The translations under genes and the position numbers were made by a program. Shown piece after piece: positions 30,341-40,678 of a stretch of 64,000 nt of DNA; within the stretch, counting starts at the first letter, position 1; every line of letters begins with the position of its first letter. Under the pieces are notes generated by a model, which worked only from the letters and a program-made list of their open reading frames with translations, made no database searches and was not told where the DNA came from. Source of the DNA: Diphasiastrum complanatum. Taxonomy: Eukaryota > Streptophyta > Lycopodiopsida > Lycopodiales > Lycopodiaceae. Location: contig CM055095.1 of the NCBI GenBank assembly GCA_029204225.1, positions 54,897,612-54,961,611 of the forward strand. Reading direction: 5' to 3'.

Positions 30341-31334
30341 GAGGTTGCTCTAATCCTTCTTTCTTTCTTTTTTAAAAGATTGATTGTATTGTGCCGGTGC
30401 TCTCACTTCTTTTATTATTAGAAAAGTTGGTCGTTTTCGTCTCGTTTCTCAAACATGGTGTATTTTTACGTTGTCAACTTTCAAGTTGTGTCGATTTCTA
30501 TTACAAATTTGACTATTGAAAAGCATAATCTCCCTTTAGTTTCAATTGATTAATTTCTTGCTGCCTTCAAAATTGGACGATTAAATTTTCGACCAGCCCA
30601 TCTTTTTGTGGCCTTTGCCAATTTATTGTGAGCACTAATTGTGCTAGCTAGAGAGTAGAATCCATATGTACAATAAGGTGCACTAATTTCACACATGTTT
30701 TGCATGTCAAAGCCCAGTATAATCAAAATTCTTTTGAAAGTAATTGAAATGGCAAAAAATGTTGAAAAAGTCTACATGTAGAGCAAAACTTGGCCAATGC
30801 ATCCCATTTTAATCAATAGGCCTTTGAATGTATTTGGCAGGCACTAAAACATTGGGAAAGTTCACAATGGACAGCAAAAACATCTGGAAGGCATCATTCT
30901 CCTCACAACTTTTTGAAGGCATCATTGTCCTCACATCTTGAAAACTTCAAGTAGTGATAGACTATAAGGATATTCTAGAACAAAGTTAGATCTCAAATTG
31001 AATAATCTAAGATATATCACTTCAAATTGAGTGACTCACTATATGTACATTGTTTTCATACTTCAATCACTCTATTTTGAAAAAGTGTACAAAACAATTT
31101 GCAAATGGCATATGAGATGGACTTCAACTTTAATATAGAAAAATGAGGCATGTTATTTTGTGAGTTTTGAGAGTAAGTAGCCTAAGTTTTGTGAGTTGTG
31201 TTATGGTGGTCGAACACACATAGCCTAGCTTGAAGCATGTAGTTTCATAGATGGAGCATCTCGACTCCTAGGTGTCCCATGTTTTGTGGCAATCGAGATC
31301 AAAGCTTGATATTTGCGGAAAAAGTGTCGACGGG
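30341..31334. other. Intergenic DNA, no feature seen
   Basis: AT-rich DNA. If the DWNN fragment at 31335-31541 were a first exon, later exons should lie here on the minus strand, but I find none. Confidence 0.35.
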
Positions 31335-31541
31335 CTAATGGCCTATTAACTTTAAAAGAGGAACTTCTTGCAAGTACCTAAAAATGGCAAAAGCCACTAA
31401 ATATTTACATAAAAAAGAAAGATGTCGACCTTCACTAGTCTCAACAATCTTTTCTTTCAAATTTGAAACAGATATGAAGTGCCCCTCAATAGGAATAGAG
31501 TCATAATCTTTGGCACTTTTAAACTTGTAATGAACACCCAT
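31335..31541 (-). pseudogene. DWNN-domain N-terminal fragment (RBBP6/PQT3-like)
   Basis: The frame opens with ATG and reads MGVHYKFKSAKDYDSIPIEG followed by HFISVSNLKEKIVE, the start of the ubiquitin-like DWNN domain at the N-terminus of RBBP6-type E3 ubiquitin ligases (plant PQT3 family). About 35 codons match; the rest of the frame does not continue the domain. Upstream on the minus strand is AATCTAGGGCTTCG, which resembles a plant 5' UTR. No following exon with the remainder of DWNN, the zinc knuckle or the U-box/RING was found. It is either exon 1 of a gene with distant exons or, more likely, a captured or duplicated gene fragment. Confidence 0.6.
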
Positions 31542-33724
31542 AATTTTTTTACGAAGCCCTAGATTTTTTTAAGATATATTGAGGGCTCTTACAATAATAA
31601 CATAAAGGCTTATGGTGCCTTCAACAATATTTTCTAGACCTACAAAGAGTGCCACTGATTGACAGCAGATGCAGGTGTATTTTCAAAACTGAAACCCTGA
31701 TGCTTGTGGTAGCCTTCTTGGACCCGAAACTTGGAAGACCTCCTAAGTGTATAATATTATTTTATTTTTCCTCCATGAAGCTTGTCGTTTGCCACTTGCA
31801 ACACCTTATAAAGGTTTTGTTGCCTTCTAGAGAATGGATTATTATTGTCCCTTGTCTTAAATAGGTTCAAGATTGTTTCATGCGGTTTTGAAGCCTAGCC
31901 TCAAGCCCTAGTAGTATGCACGATTCATAGGGGCATTTGACATCCTTGTGCTCTAGGACTTGGCCCTAATAAGCGGTTGTGCAATGCACATGAATGGCAT
32001 GCCTATTGAGAAATCACGCACAAAAAGACATTATTTTCAGAACTCTTCAAATATGGATGAAATTACCCTTCAATAGCTGCAATGATGGTGCATAATTCCA
32101 ATGGATTTAACTTTTAAATTTTATTAATCAAGCAACTAGCTTGTTGTTATGTACAACATTTACAAGGCGACATAGCCAAGATGGAGCATGCTCTTGGTGA
32201 CTTTATTGCATTACAATCATAATTGATTGATTGGTCATTTTCCATGGTCAATGAAGTTTAAGTGCCACATAGAAGATTCTATATCACTATAAAAAGAAAT
32301 TGCTTTTTATTTTATTTTGGCAAGTAGCATAATTGTAGAGTAAGCACCAAAATGTTGGAATATTGCACACTTAAGAATAAGTTGTCACCAATAGAACTAT
32401 TGAACTAGGCTTCTAATTCATGTCAAGCCTAAGGGTGCGATTTATTAACGAGCATTTCTCGGCGAGCAGATTTTGGCGAGCACTCTTGTGATAATTGTAT
32501 GGTGGCGAGCACTTCTCTAACATGACGATTTTTCTAACATTATTATTGTTTGGGTTTGGGGATGAAAGTGTGGCTCAGATAAGGATTCTTAAATTACTTA
32601 GATCAAGAATAGATCTAGATAGCTCGTTGCCTAAGAGCTCCATCTTCACCAGTCCCCCACTATTGCAAACACCATTGGGTATTGCAAAAAAGAATAAATT
32701 CTTTATAAAGCAAACTATGTGTATTAGCATAAAACTACATCAATGTCCAAAATGAACGAAAAAATTTTTGTTAAATTTGAAAATGTGTCAAGATTGAAAT
32801 TACACCAAATTTGATGATGTTTTTTTTTCTTTTCTGGCCACAAAAAGCCTAGCGCTTTTCATGGCCATCTTTTCTTTTTTACTAATTTTGAACTAAGAAA
32901 TCAATGAAAAGAAAGGTTTGGGTGGTCAGAAAAAACCTAGCATTGACATGTTGTGTTATTGGTAGACTAGATCCCTAAACCAAGGAGTGACTCTTATCAC
33001 TACACCAAAAACAATCCAAACAGACATTATTCCAAAGACTTCACAACATTTATAATTAGTCTCCAAATTGCTAAAAAAAGATGAGCACGATTCACGAGTT
33101 TATTTCTATCTTTAGGAACTGTTGATAGATTAGATAGTAATCTGTAGTTCTAACAAACCCACAATTGGCCACCGAGTTGTGAACTTTATGGTTTGCTTTA
33201 TATCATGGCTGCAAAATATCAGCTTTACTAAATTCGAATAGTTATAAAGGAAAAAATCACAAGTAATCTTCACAAAGTACAGAAAAGTGTTGAAGAGAAA
33301 CTTCATTTATCAAGAATGTTTATTACTTTTTTGGAACATGTGATACAACAAAGAACAAGTATGTATCCTAGACAGACAAGGTCGATCCCAACAGGTAATA
33401 ACTTATTGCCATTATACTATTTTCTCAAAATATTGTGACTTGTAGCTCCAAATTCAATCAAGAAAACATTGTAAATAAATTGCTAGGTATAGGCTCAGTC
33501 CAACTAGATGAAGCATACTTAGCACATTCGTATGATTGAATTGTCCACTCCAGCTCTAAAGATCCAATATCGTATTATCATATATACATTTTCCAAAAGA
33601 ATAACACCAATGAAGTCTCATTTTTCTTCCACTATAGGGTTAGGAATTTCAAATTTCATCAAATTTTTTTAGACCATGTAAACTAGTTGTGCCAAAGGTT
33701 CTCTTTGAGTTTTGAGCTTTTACA
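31542..33724. other. Intergenic DNA, no feature seen
   Basis: About 2.2 kb with no recognisable gene. The open frames at 31649-31864 and 32495-32755 (plus) have no motif I can name. Confidence 0.35.
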
Positions 33725-33748
33725 CTAAACCCTAAACCCTAAACCCTA
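33725..33748. repeat. Interstitial telomere-type repeat (CTAAACC)3
   Basis: Three consecutive CTAAACC units of the plant telomere type. Such telo-boxes occur near plant promoters and at healed breaks. There is no telomere context here. Confidence 0.85.
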
Positions 33749-34081
33749 CATGACTGGGATGAAGAGCAAGTATGTGCTCAAGATGCTCGACCAGAGGATC
33801 TTCCTCTCGAGTAGAGAGAGAAACTCAAGATTGCTCAAAATGTGTAGAAATCTCAATAACTCCAAAAAACTTAATTATAAATGAACTAAGACTCATATAT
33901 GTAGCAACTCAAGGTAGAGGGGAGTGAAACTGATTGGACCCCTTCTTTACCTCCTCTAAATCCTATTGGTTGAGTGAAATATGTGCTCTCTAACTTGATT
34001 GGACCAATTTGATGGATTTCTAGCTTTTGATTGGTCATTAACTCTCATGCCAACACATAGTGATGAGCCACACACCCAACC
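33749..34081. other. Non-coding DNA next to copia relic
   Basis: No gene is seen. A short palindromic run TCTCGAGTAGAGAGAGA lies near 33808. Confidence 0.3.
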
Positions 34082-35600
34082 TCAACTTGACAAATGTAAG
34101 TAGGCTTGGATTTTTGGTATATTTGCGAATCCCACCATCATCCTCTTGATTGAGATGAGATCCTCCTTACTCCTTATATACAAAGGAATATTGGCAAAGC
34201 ATATGGATCTAAAAATCCCCAAAGTATCAACTATTACAATCTTCATATCAAGCATCATTGATAAGAGATACCTCCAGTTGAAGTTTTCAAATAAGAAGTC
34301 ACATGAAATGGTACCATCCTTGCTTCTACATGATGAAATGAGATCATCCAAATGAACAATAAAAGAGAATTGATGAGAATTAGACCTCCTTGGCAATAAC
34401 TCTCCATGTGCTTTTGCCAAAGCACCATCTTCATGAGCCTTACCATCTTGGAACATAGGTTGAGGTAGACCACTTGCCTTCTCCTCCTTGAGATGACCCA
34501 AGCTCCTCTTGGCCACACTTCCACAAGGATTAGCATCAATCTTGAAAAGATTACCACTTCTAGTCCCACTTGCTACCACATCACCATCCCTCTTAACCAA
34601 GCAAGCATCTTTTCCAAAATCAACTTGGAAACCATCATCTAGCATTTTGCCAAAACTAATGAGATTCATAGTGAGTTTAGACATAAAAATTGGTACACTA
34701 CCAATTCCTTCTATCTTGCATTCACCATCAATAGGAATGAGAGTAAACTTTCTAGAACCATTGTAAGGTGCAAGATGAGTGAAAGACTTTCTTGAACTAG
34801 TCATATGAGAACTAGATCTACTATCTATCCACCATGAATTTTCAACTTCAAAACTAGAAGAAGAGTACATAGGCATCATGAGAGAACCTTCTTAATAACT
34901 CCCTTATACCTCACCTTCACTCTCCTTAGTAAGATTGGCTTGCTTGAGGAACTCTTTATTCTTGAAACAATTAGAAGCAAAATATCCCTTCTTACCACAA
35001 AAGAAGCACTTCTTGTTGGATTTGCAACTTGTTGATGTTTGTGATGAATCCTCATCACTCTCCTCCTTTGATTTGTCCTTCTTAAATTTGATGATGATCT
35101 TTGCCCCTTCCTCTTGGCTTGTCCTTTGTGATTTATGCTTTCACCTCTCCATCATTCTTCAAGAAAAGTTGATTGATTCTCAAAAGCTTGTTCTCTTGCC
35201 TACACTCCTCAGAAATCAGAACTCCTTGTAGTGCCTCCAAGCTTGGAAGCTCCTCCTTGAAAGACTAAACAAGGTTGTCAAATTCTTCCTTCAACCCATT
35301 TAGGATCACTTGCACTAGCTCTTTTGGGTTGAGGTTGTCTCCTATGCAAGCAAGCTCTTGACTCTCAAAACATAATTTGAGGCACTCTCATAACTCCTTT
35401 GGAAGCTTTGAAAATTTTGACTTCTTAGTGTGAGCAACCTTGATGTGTTCCTTGCATCATAGATGGATTTCAATGTGTCCCAAGCCTCCTTGGATGAGGT
35501 ACATGAGCCAATCTCCCTCAATACTTCATTGGAAACAACATTTTGATTTGGCTTAAGATCATGTAGGATCTTATTGAGAGGTCAAGTTTTGAGTTTTCTC
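34082..35600 (-). pseudogene. Copia gag-protease relic, minus strand
   Basis: Read from 35600 downward: gag segments in several frames, a zinc-knuckle region near 35010-34970 (CFFCGKKGYFASNC spread over a shifted frame), then 34879-34082 with the protease WWIDSRSSSHMTSS. The catalytic Asp-Ser-Gly reads Asp-Ser-Arg. ECKIEGIGSVPIFMSKLTMN and GNLFKIDAN follow. The frame then runs into peptides without clear similarity. Integrase, RT and LTRs are missing. The gag differs from elements A-D, so it is a separate family. Confidence 0.7.
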
Positions 35601-35623
35601 AAGTCCCTAGAAAGTGGGATAGA

Positions 35624-36393
35624 TGTAGAACACCTCAACAGACAAATCTCGATTCTACTAACAAAGTGCATAGTTTAATTGACAAAGGCTGAGAAATGAA
35701 CTCAAACTCGAAACATTTCTATTTGTGTTCAAACTCAAAAGATTCGCAAAATATATTCTTGTTGCAACTCGAAAGATTTGTGAACAGGTTCTTGTTGAAA
35801 CTTGAAAGATTCGCGAACAATATCTTGTCGCGAAATATTTTTTTGATTCTTTTTCAACCTCAAAACTGTCAACTGTGGCGAACAATTCGCGAAACACGAA
35901 CCTGTTGCAAAGAGACAAACTGTCGCGAACAATTTGTAAAACAAAAATCATTCGAGTCTGAAAACAGAACATTTATTGAATGTCAATAGTCTTAATAGTT
36001 AGTTAGATCTACTGTTGCAGAAGTAAAAGACAAAAAGACCTATCCTATAACAATATAAATACATGTGCACTACTCGTTGTAACACATCAGAGAGACACAA
36101 TAGAGAAACAAGGCAACAAGAGATGTATACTAAATGATTCAGAATCAGAATTATAAAATTTGTTTTTGATCAAAGTTTCTCAACAAATGAGTTTATTAAT
36201 TGTTTCTTATTGTCTAAAATTGTCTATAATACACGCAATATATCAATTCCGCATGCGTTATTCAATCAAGGTAAAAACTGTTCAATCTGTACATAGACTA
36301 GAATCGGACCCGATTGAAGACACCGATATTAGTTTGATTTATTCAAAATTTCATCGTGTTTTCTGAGGCAAAATTCTTAATATTTTTCCTACA
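35624..36393 (+). mobile_element. Putative 5' LTR of plus-strand copia E (approximate)
   Basis: The 3' edge is fixed by the primer site at 36395; the sequence before it ends CCTACA. A TATA-like TATAAATAC lies at about 36053. The left edge is uncertain; TGTAG at 35624 mirrors the CTACA end. The region includes the 33-bp minisatellite at 35730-35829. Confidence 0.4.
35730..35829. repeat. 33-bp minisatellite, three units, TTCGCGAA-rich
   Basis: Three consecutive units of 33-34 bp (35730, 35764, 35797) share the core CTCGAAAGATT(C/T)G(C/T)GAAC and end in TCTTGTT or a variant. TCGCGA palindromes follow near 35829, 35887 and 35922. Similar TTCGCGAAA strings occur in element F (near 53660 and 53248), suggesting related families. 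Confidence 0.65.
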
Positions 36394-36394
36394 G

Positions 36395-36406
36395 TGGTAT
36401 CAGAGC
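36395..36406 (+). other. Primer-binding site of copia E
   Basis: TGGTATCAGAGC sits one base after the LTR end, followed by the gag start at 36492. It fixes the orientation and 5' LTR boundary of this element. Confidence 0.85.
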
Positions 36407-36491
36407 TGATATAGTTATCAAAACACCTCTCTTAACATCCTTCACACATCCATCAACAGCCATATTTGGAGCTAATTCAGAAGATTAGAAG

Positions 36492-37380
36492 ATGTTTTCG
36501 ATTAGCAATCTTCAATCTAAGGTCAGTAAGATCTTGGATATAGAAGCCTCAAATCATTTAATCTGGAAATTAAAGACTTCACTCATATTGAAGGGTGAAG
36601 GTCTTTGGCAATGGGTAGAACCTATAGAAGAGAAGCCAATTACTCTTGGCAAAGAACTTCGAGAATGGAGTTTGAGAAATGACAAAGCTATAGCAATTAT
36701 TGCGTCTTCAGTGCATGACAACATAATGCTAGATCTTACGTCGATTTCGAACGCGAAAGATTTATGGGAAGAATTGCAAACCAAGAATGAGACTCGATCT
36801 CATAATTGAATCATGTTCTTGGAAGACCAATTAACTTATCTACAATGGGACGACAAATACCCAACCACTTTCGTACGAAAGATAAATGATCTGTTTATTT
36901 CTTTGTGAAATTCTAGCATGGAAAATGTAATCTCAAAGGAAAAACAGCTTAGCTATTTTCTTTGAGCCCTACCCAGGTCATTCCACACAACTTGAACTTT
37001 ACTGGCGAAAGATTCGACTATGACACTTCAAAAGGCAATAGATGGAGTCAAAGAGGAAGTAGAAGCTCACGAATGCTATGACGATGATGGTGAATCCGAA
37101 AATGCTCTATTTACTCAGAAAAATAAAACTTCAAAGAAGTCTAAGTTTAAGAGGGAGTCGTCTAAAAAGAATGGAAACAAATCCAAGACAAATGATCAAT
37201 AATCTGAAAAACAACAGAAAAATTCTAGTGATAGAAAGATTTGCAACAGATGCAAAAGATCAGGTCGTTGTACAAAAGACAAGTGTTGGTTAAATCCAAA
37301 AATTGATTGCATTTATTGTCATAAACGGGGTCATGCAGCATTAGACTATTATCAAAATCCCAAGAACAAGGAGGAGTAGA
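36492..37380 (+). pseudogene. Copia E gag, broken
   Basis: The gag opens with MFSISNLQSKVSKILDIEAS and LIWKLKTSLILKGEGLW, then DLWEELQTKNETRS before a stop at about 36807. Later segments (ALPRSF-like, TLQKAIDGVKEEVEAHE at 37020-37202, a Lys-rich stretch, and a zinc-knuckle-like region to 37377) are separated by stops. It belongs to the same clan as element F, whose gag starts MASISSMQSKICTILD. Confidence 0.75.
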
Positions 37381-37499
37381 AATGAAGTGAACCTTCAGAT
37401 TTAAATTTTGTTGAAGACAAAGCATAATGCTCCAGAGCAACAGAAGACCAGACGACAAGAAACTTAGCAGCATATGTTTGTGTCGATCTATGTTGTTCA

Positions 37500-38020
37500 T
37501 CAAATTCAAAAATCTGAGAAGTAGTACTTGATTTGGGAGCCACCTCACATTTTGTTTTCACAAAACAAATTTTGTCTGAGTATAAGAAGACGAATTATTT
37601 GAAATTTATTATACTTGGAGATGGTTCTAAGCATGTAGTTGATGGAACTGGTGTATTGTGGTTAGACACAAATCAAAGTGACAAGAAACTAGAGGAGTTC
37701 TCTATGTCCCTACTCTTGATAAAGATCTTCTATCTGTAAGAAAGATAGCCGATATAGGAATGTCAGTAACCTTCACAAAAAAAAACTCTTGTAAATCGTT
37801 TGATGAAGATTCTGATAACCTAGTTGCTAAAGACGACAGAGAAGGAAATTTGTATCACTTGAACATTCAAACTCGAGTTGAACAAGCTAATCAAACTCAA
37901 GAATTGACAGATATTTTGTGGCACAAGAGACTATGTCACATGAACATGGAAGCCTTGTACCAAGCCAACAAGAGTCAGAGAATTGAAGGAGTCGAAATCC
38001 AGAGTCGCGATATTTGAACT
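37500..38020 (+). pseudogene. Copia E protease and GAG-pre-integrase, broken
   Basis: VVLDLGATSHFVFTKQILSE is the protease active-site region with Asp-Leu-Gly in place of Asp-Ser-Gly. LGDGSKHVVDGTGVLWLDT follows. Then 37760-38017 holds GNLYHLNIQ and ILWHKRLCHMNMEAL of the pre-integrase domain. A frameshift near 37700 and stops separate them. Confidence 0.75.
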
Positions 38021-38029
38021 ACCTACTAA

Positions 38030-39010
38030 TCCTATCTTAAAGGCAAAATGACTAGAATACCTTTCAGTAAAGATGTTTATAAAGCAACCAAGGTACTTGA
38101 AATTGTGCGTTGAAATATTTGTGGACCATTCGGAGTATTGTCTTTAGGTGATGCAAAATACTTCATAACATTTATTGATGACTTCAGCAAGTTCGCTGTA
38201 ATATACTTTATTCGTACAAAATCATAAGCTTTCGAGAAATTTGTTAAGTATATGAATTGGGCTGAGAAGTAGACATGCAACAAGTTGAAGCAAATTCACA
38301 CAGATCGTGGAGGTGAGTACATTTCCAACAAATTCAAAACTTATTGTACTGATCGAGGTATTATGCATACGAAGACTACATCATACACACCTCAGCACAA
38401 TGGAATTGCTAAATGAAGAAATCATACACTTATGGAAGTTACTAGGTGTATGATGGCTCATGCAAAAGCACCAAAACAGTTGTGAGCGGAAGTAGTGGCT
38501 ACATTGAACTATCTTCAGAATCGAATTCTGAAATCTCGAATACCGGATAAAACTCCTCATGAAATATGGTGGAAGTCAAAGACAAATCTAGCTCATGTTC
38601 GGACATTCGGATGTGCAATTTATATGCACATACCAGACAAGTTGAGAAAGAAAATCGATGAAAAGACAGAACAAGATTTTCTGGTAGGATTCGAGTTACA
38701 TTCGTCATATTATCGAGTCTACATACCCGAAACTGGCAGAATAAAAGTCATTCAAGATGTCGAATTCGATGAGTCAAAGTACATAGTAGACAGTGACTTA
38801 GTCGGCTATGAAATTTTCAGAAATTATTATGAATTACCAACGGCAGAAGTAAATCAAGTAGATGATGAACGAGAATTACCATATTCAGAGGGAGTTCAAG
38901 ATCGAGTACTTGAAAAACTCGAATCAACAGTTCAAATTATAGCAGACAAGGTCGAACCCAAAAAGTGCAGAATCGAATTCAAAACCTATACAGACTATGA
39001 GAAGATCTGA
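38030..39010 (+). pseudogene. Copia E integrase, broken
   Basis: Integrase peptides include CGPFGVLSLGDAKYFITFID, the DRGGEYISNKF segment (second Asp) and HNGIAK where the Glu-containing motif should be, with stops at about 38226, 38416 and 38484. The open part 38495-39010 covers the C-terminus: LNYLQNRILKSR, RTFGCAIYMHIPDKLRKK and FLVGFELHSSYYRVYIPETG. Confidence 0.8.
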
Positions 39011-39019
39011 TAGACAACA

Positions 39020-39551
39020 AAAACCACCACTAAGGTTTGGTTAGGATGTTTCAACAAATATAGCCATCGAATATTGTGGTTTCACAGACGAACCTCAAAC
39101 GCTATTGATGGACCAGATAAAGATCATTGGATTCAAACAATGGAGGATGAAATGTCATCCATGTATAACAACAATGTATGGACACTTGCACCTATACCTG
39201 ATGGAAGAAAACCAATCAAATGCAAGTGGATCTACAAGATCAAAACAGGTCCTGATGGAGAAAACGTCAGATACAAAGCAAGGTTGATTGTGAAAGATTT
39301 TTCACATAAATATGGGATTGACTACACTGATACTTTCTACCGGTAGTCAAACACACATCAATTCACTTGTTATTTGCTTATGTAGTGGCTCATGATCTCA
39401 AAATCCATATTGTGGATGAGAAAACTACTTTTTTGCATGCAGAATTACAAGAAGATCTATTCACGGACCAACCACTTGGTTTTAAAAGCCAAGACCATCC
39501 AAAATTCAGATGTCACATGAATAAAAACATCTATGGTTTGAAACAAGTCGC
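39020..39551 (+). pseudogene. Copia E reverse transcriptase N-terminus, truncated
   Basis: RT motifs KDHWIQTMEDEMSSMYNNNV, IKCKWIYKIKTGPDGE, VRYKARLIVKDF and YGIDYTDTF run to a stop at 39346. Shifted frame 39367-39551 continues with VDEKTTFLHAELQEDLF and NKNIYGLKQV. At about 39551, right after GLKQ, the sequence switches to the minus-strand RT of element G. Palm (YxDD) and RNase H of E are absent. Confidence 0.8.
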
Positions 39552-40154
39552 AATACCTCATGAGTCTGATGAGAGCCTTCCAATGTGTTATACCAGAGTT
39601 GGTCATATATTGACTTAGGGAGCTGACTGCAAAAGCCATGTCTAGTCTGGTACAGATCATTGTGTAGATCCTATTATCGAATGATAAGGGTACTCATGCA
39701 TTTGCTCCTTTTCTTCGATTGTTCGGGGACACTGGTCCTTTGACAAATTGAGACCCGGTTCCATTGGTGAGAGAGCTAACTTGCAATTAACCAGATTATA
39801 TCTGACTAACATATTGTAGATGTATCTCTGTTGAGTAATGTAGATCAACTTTCAATTTCTGTCTCTGTAAATTTGATTACCAAGGCAGAAATGAGCTTCG
39901 CCCAGGTCGGTCATGTCGAATTCGAAGGATAGCATTGTCTTAGCTTCCTTTATCAAATCGATACTGTTGTCGAAGAGCAATGTGTGAGCCACACACAAAG
40001 TGATAATGATAAAAGACTGCTGCACTATCATGAAATAAACATTTGAATCTGAAGAGCTTGGTGTGTAGCTATGATCAATAAGAAAAATATTAATCCTTTG
40101 AAACCATGCTTGATCAGATTGCTTCAAGCCATGTGTCTTATGGAGTTTATACAC
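39552..40154 (-). pseudogene. Copia G reverse transcriptase palm, broken
   Basis: Minus-strand frames 40154-39852, 39848-39657 and 39660-39552 give THGLKQSDQAWFQRINIFL, a palm box decayed to LCVAHTLLFD (YVDD lost), FDMTDLGEAHFCLGNQIY, LSPMEPGLNLSKDQCP and RLDMAFAVSSLSQYM. RNase H is missing beyond the junction at 39551. The upstream integrase of the same element lies at 46489-45560, beyond the inserted LTR element at 40198-45551. Confidence 0.8.
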
Positions 40155-40192
40155 ATGATTGATCGAACAACTTGTAGGCTTGATCTGAAGTA
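40155..40192. other. Short flank between G RT and the inserted LTR element
   Basis: Host DNA of element G. The N-terminal ~150-200 residues of its RT, which should lie between here and 45557, are absent, so a deletion accompanied or preceded the insertion. Confidence 0.4.
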
Positions 40193-40197
40193 GTGTA

Positions 40198-40666
40198 AGT
40201 TAGAAATCAGTTTTGATCTGATTCATTATTATAAGCTCTAAATGTGATATTGTAATTAGTGTACAGTTTATTTGGTTTATTGTATATGGTTGTGATCGGG
40301 ACGTGACCCGTTAGGATATATTGATTGGGCACTGATCCCGTAGCCGGCTACTTGGGTTAGCCAAGTAGCCACACATAGGAAGAATTAGCCTGTACAGAGT
40401 TATTTACAGTATTTGCTATACTTGGGGGCATATCCCAAGTTTGTCGGCCGAATTTGGCCATATTGGGTCCGACCTTAGTTTGACAGGTGGTAGGCCAATT
40501 TTAAGACACCTGCCTTTTCATGCAGTTTGTGAATACTCTATATGTACAATGTTTCTTTGTAATCTATAAGCTTTTGTTGTGCCATCTTTGAGAGTTGTGA
40601 GGAGTGTCTATGGTGATTTATTTATGTGATCTGCATACTGCACTAGATCCTAACAGGATTTTAACT
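40198..40666 (+). mobile_element. 5' LTR of the non-autonomous element
   Basis: The LTR is 469 bp, begins AGTTAGAAATC and ends GGATTTTAACT. The termini are inverted (AGTTA(A/G)AAATC against AGTTAAAATC), so the ends are AG...CT rather than TG...CA. It contains GGGACGTGACCCG near 40299 and a possible TATA-like TATATG near 40539. Confidence 0.85.
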
Positions 40667-40678
40667 TGGTATCAGAGC
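40667..40678 (+). other. Primer-binding site of the non-autonomous element
   Basis: TGGTATCAGAGC immediately follows the LTR end at 40666, confirming that boundary. Confidence 0.9.

Noticed and set aside
39020-40154. Simple internal inversion within one copia element
   Set aside because: The gag families left and right differ (E: MFSISNLQSK type; G: VKPEDD type), and G's integrase continues on the minus strand beyond the inserted LTR element, so two convergent elements fit better. It is not fully excluded.
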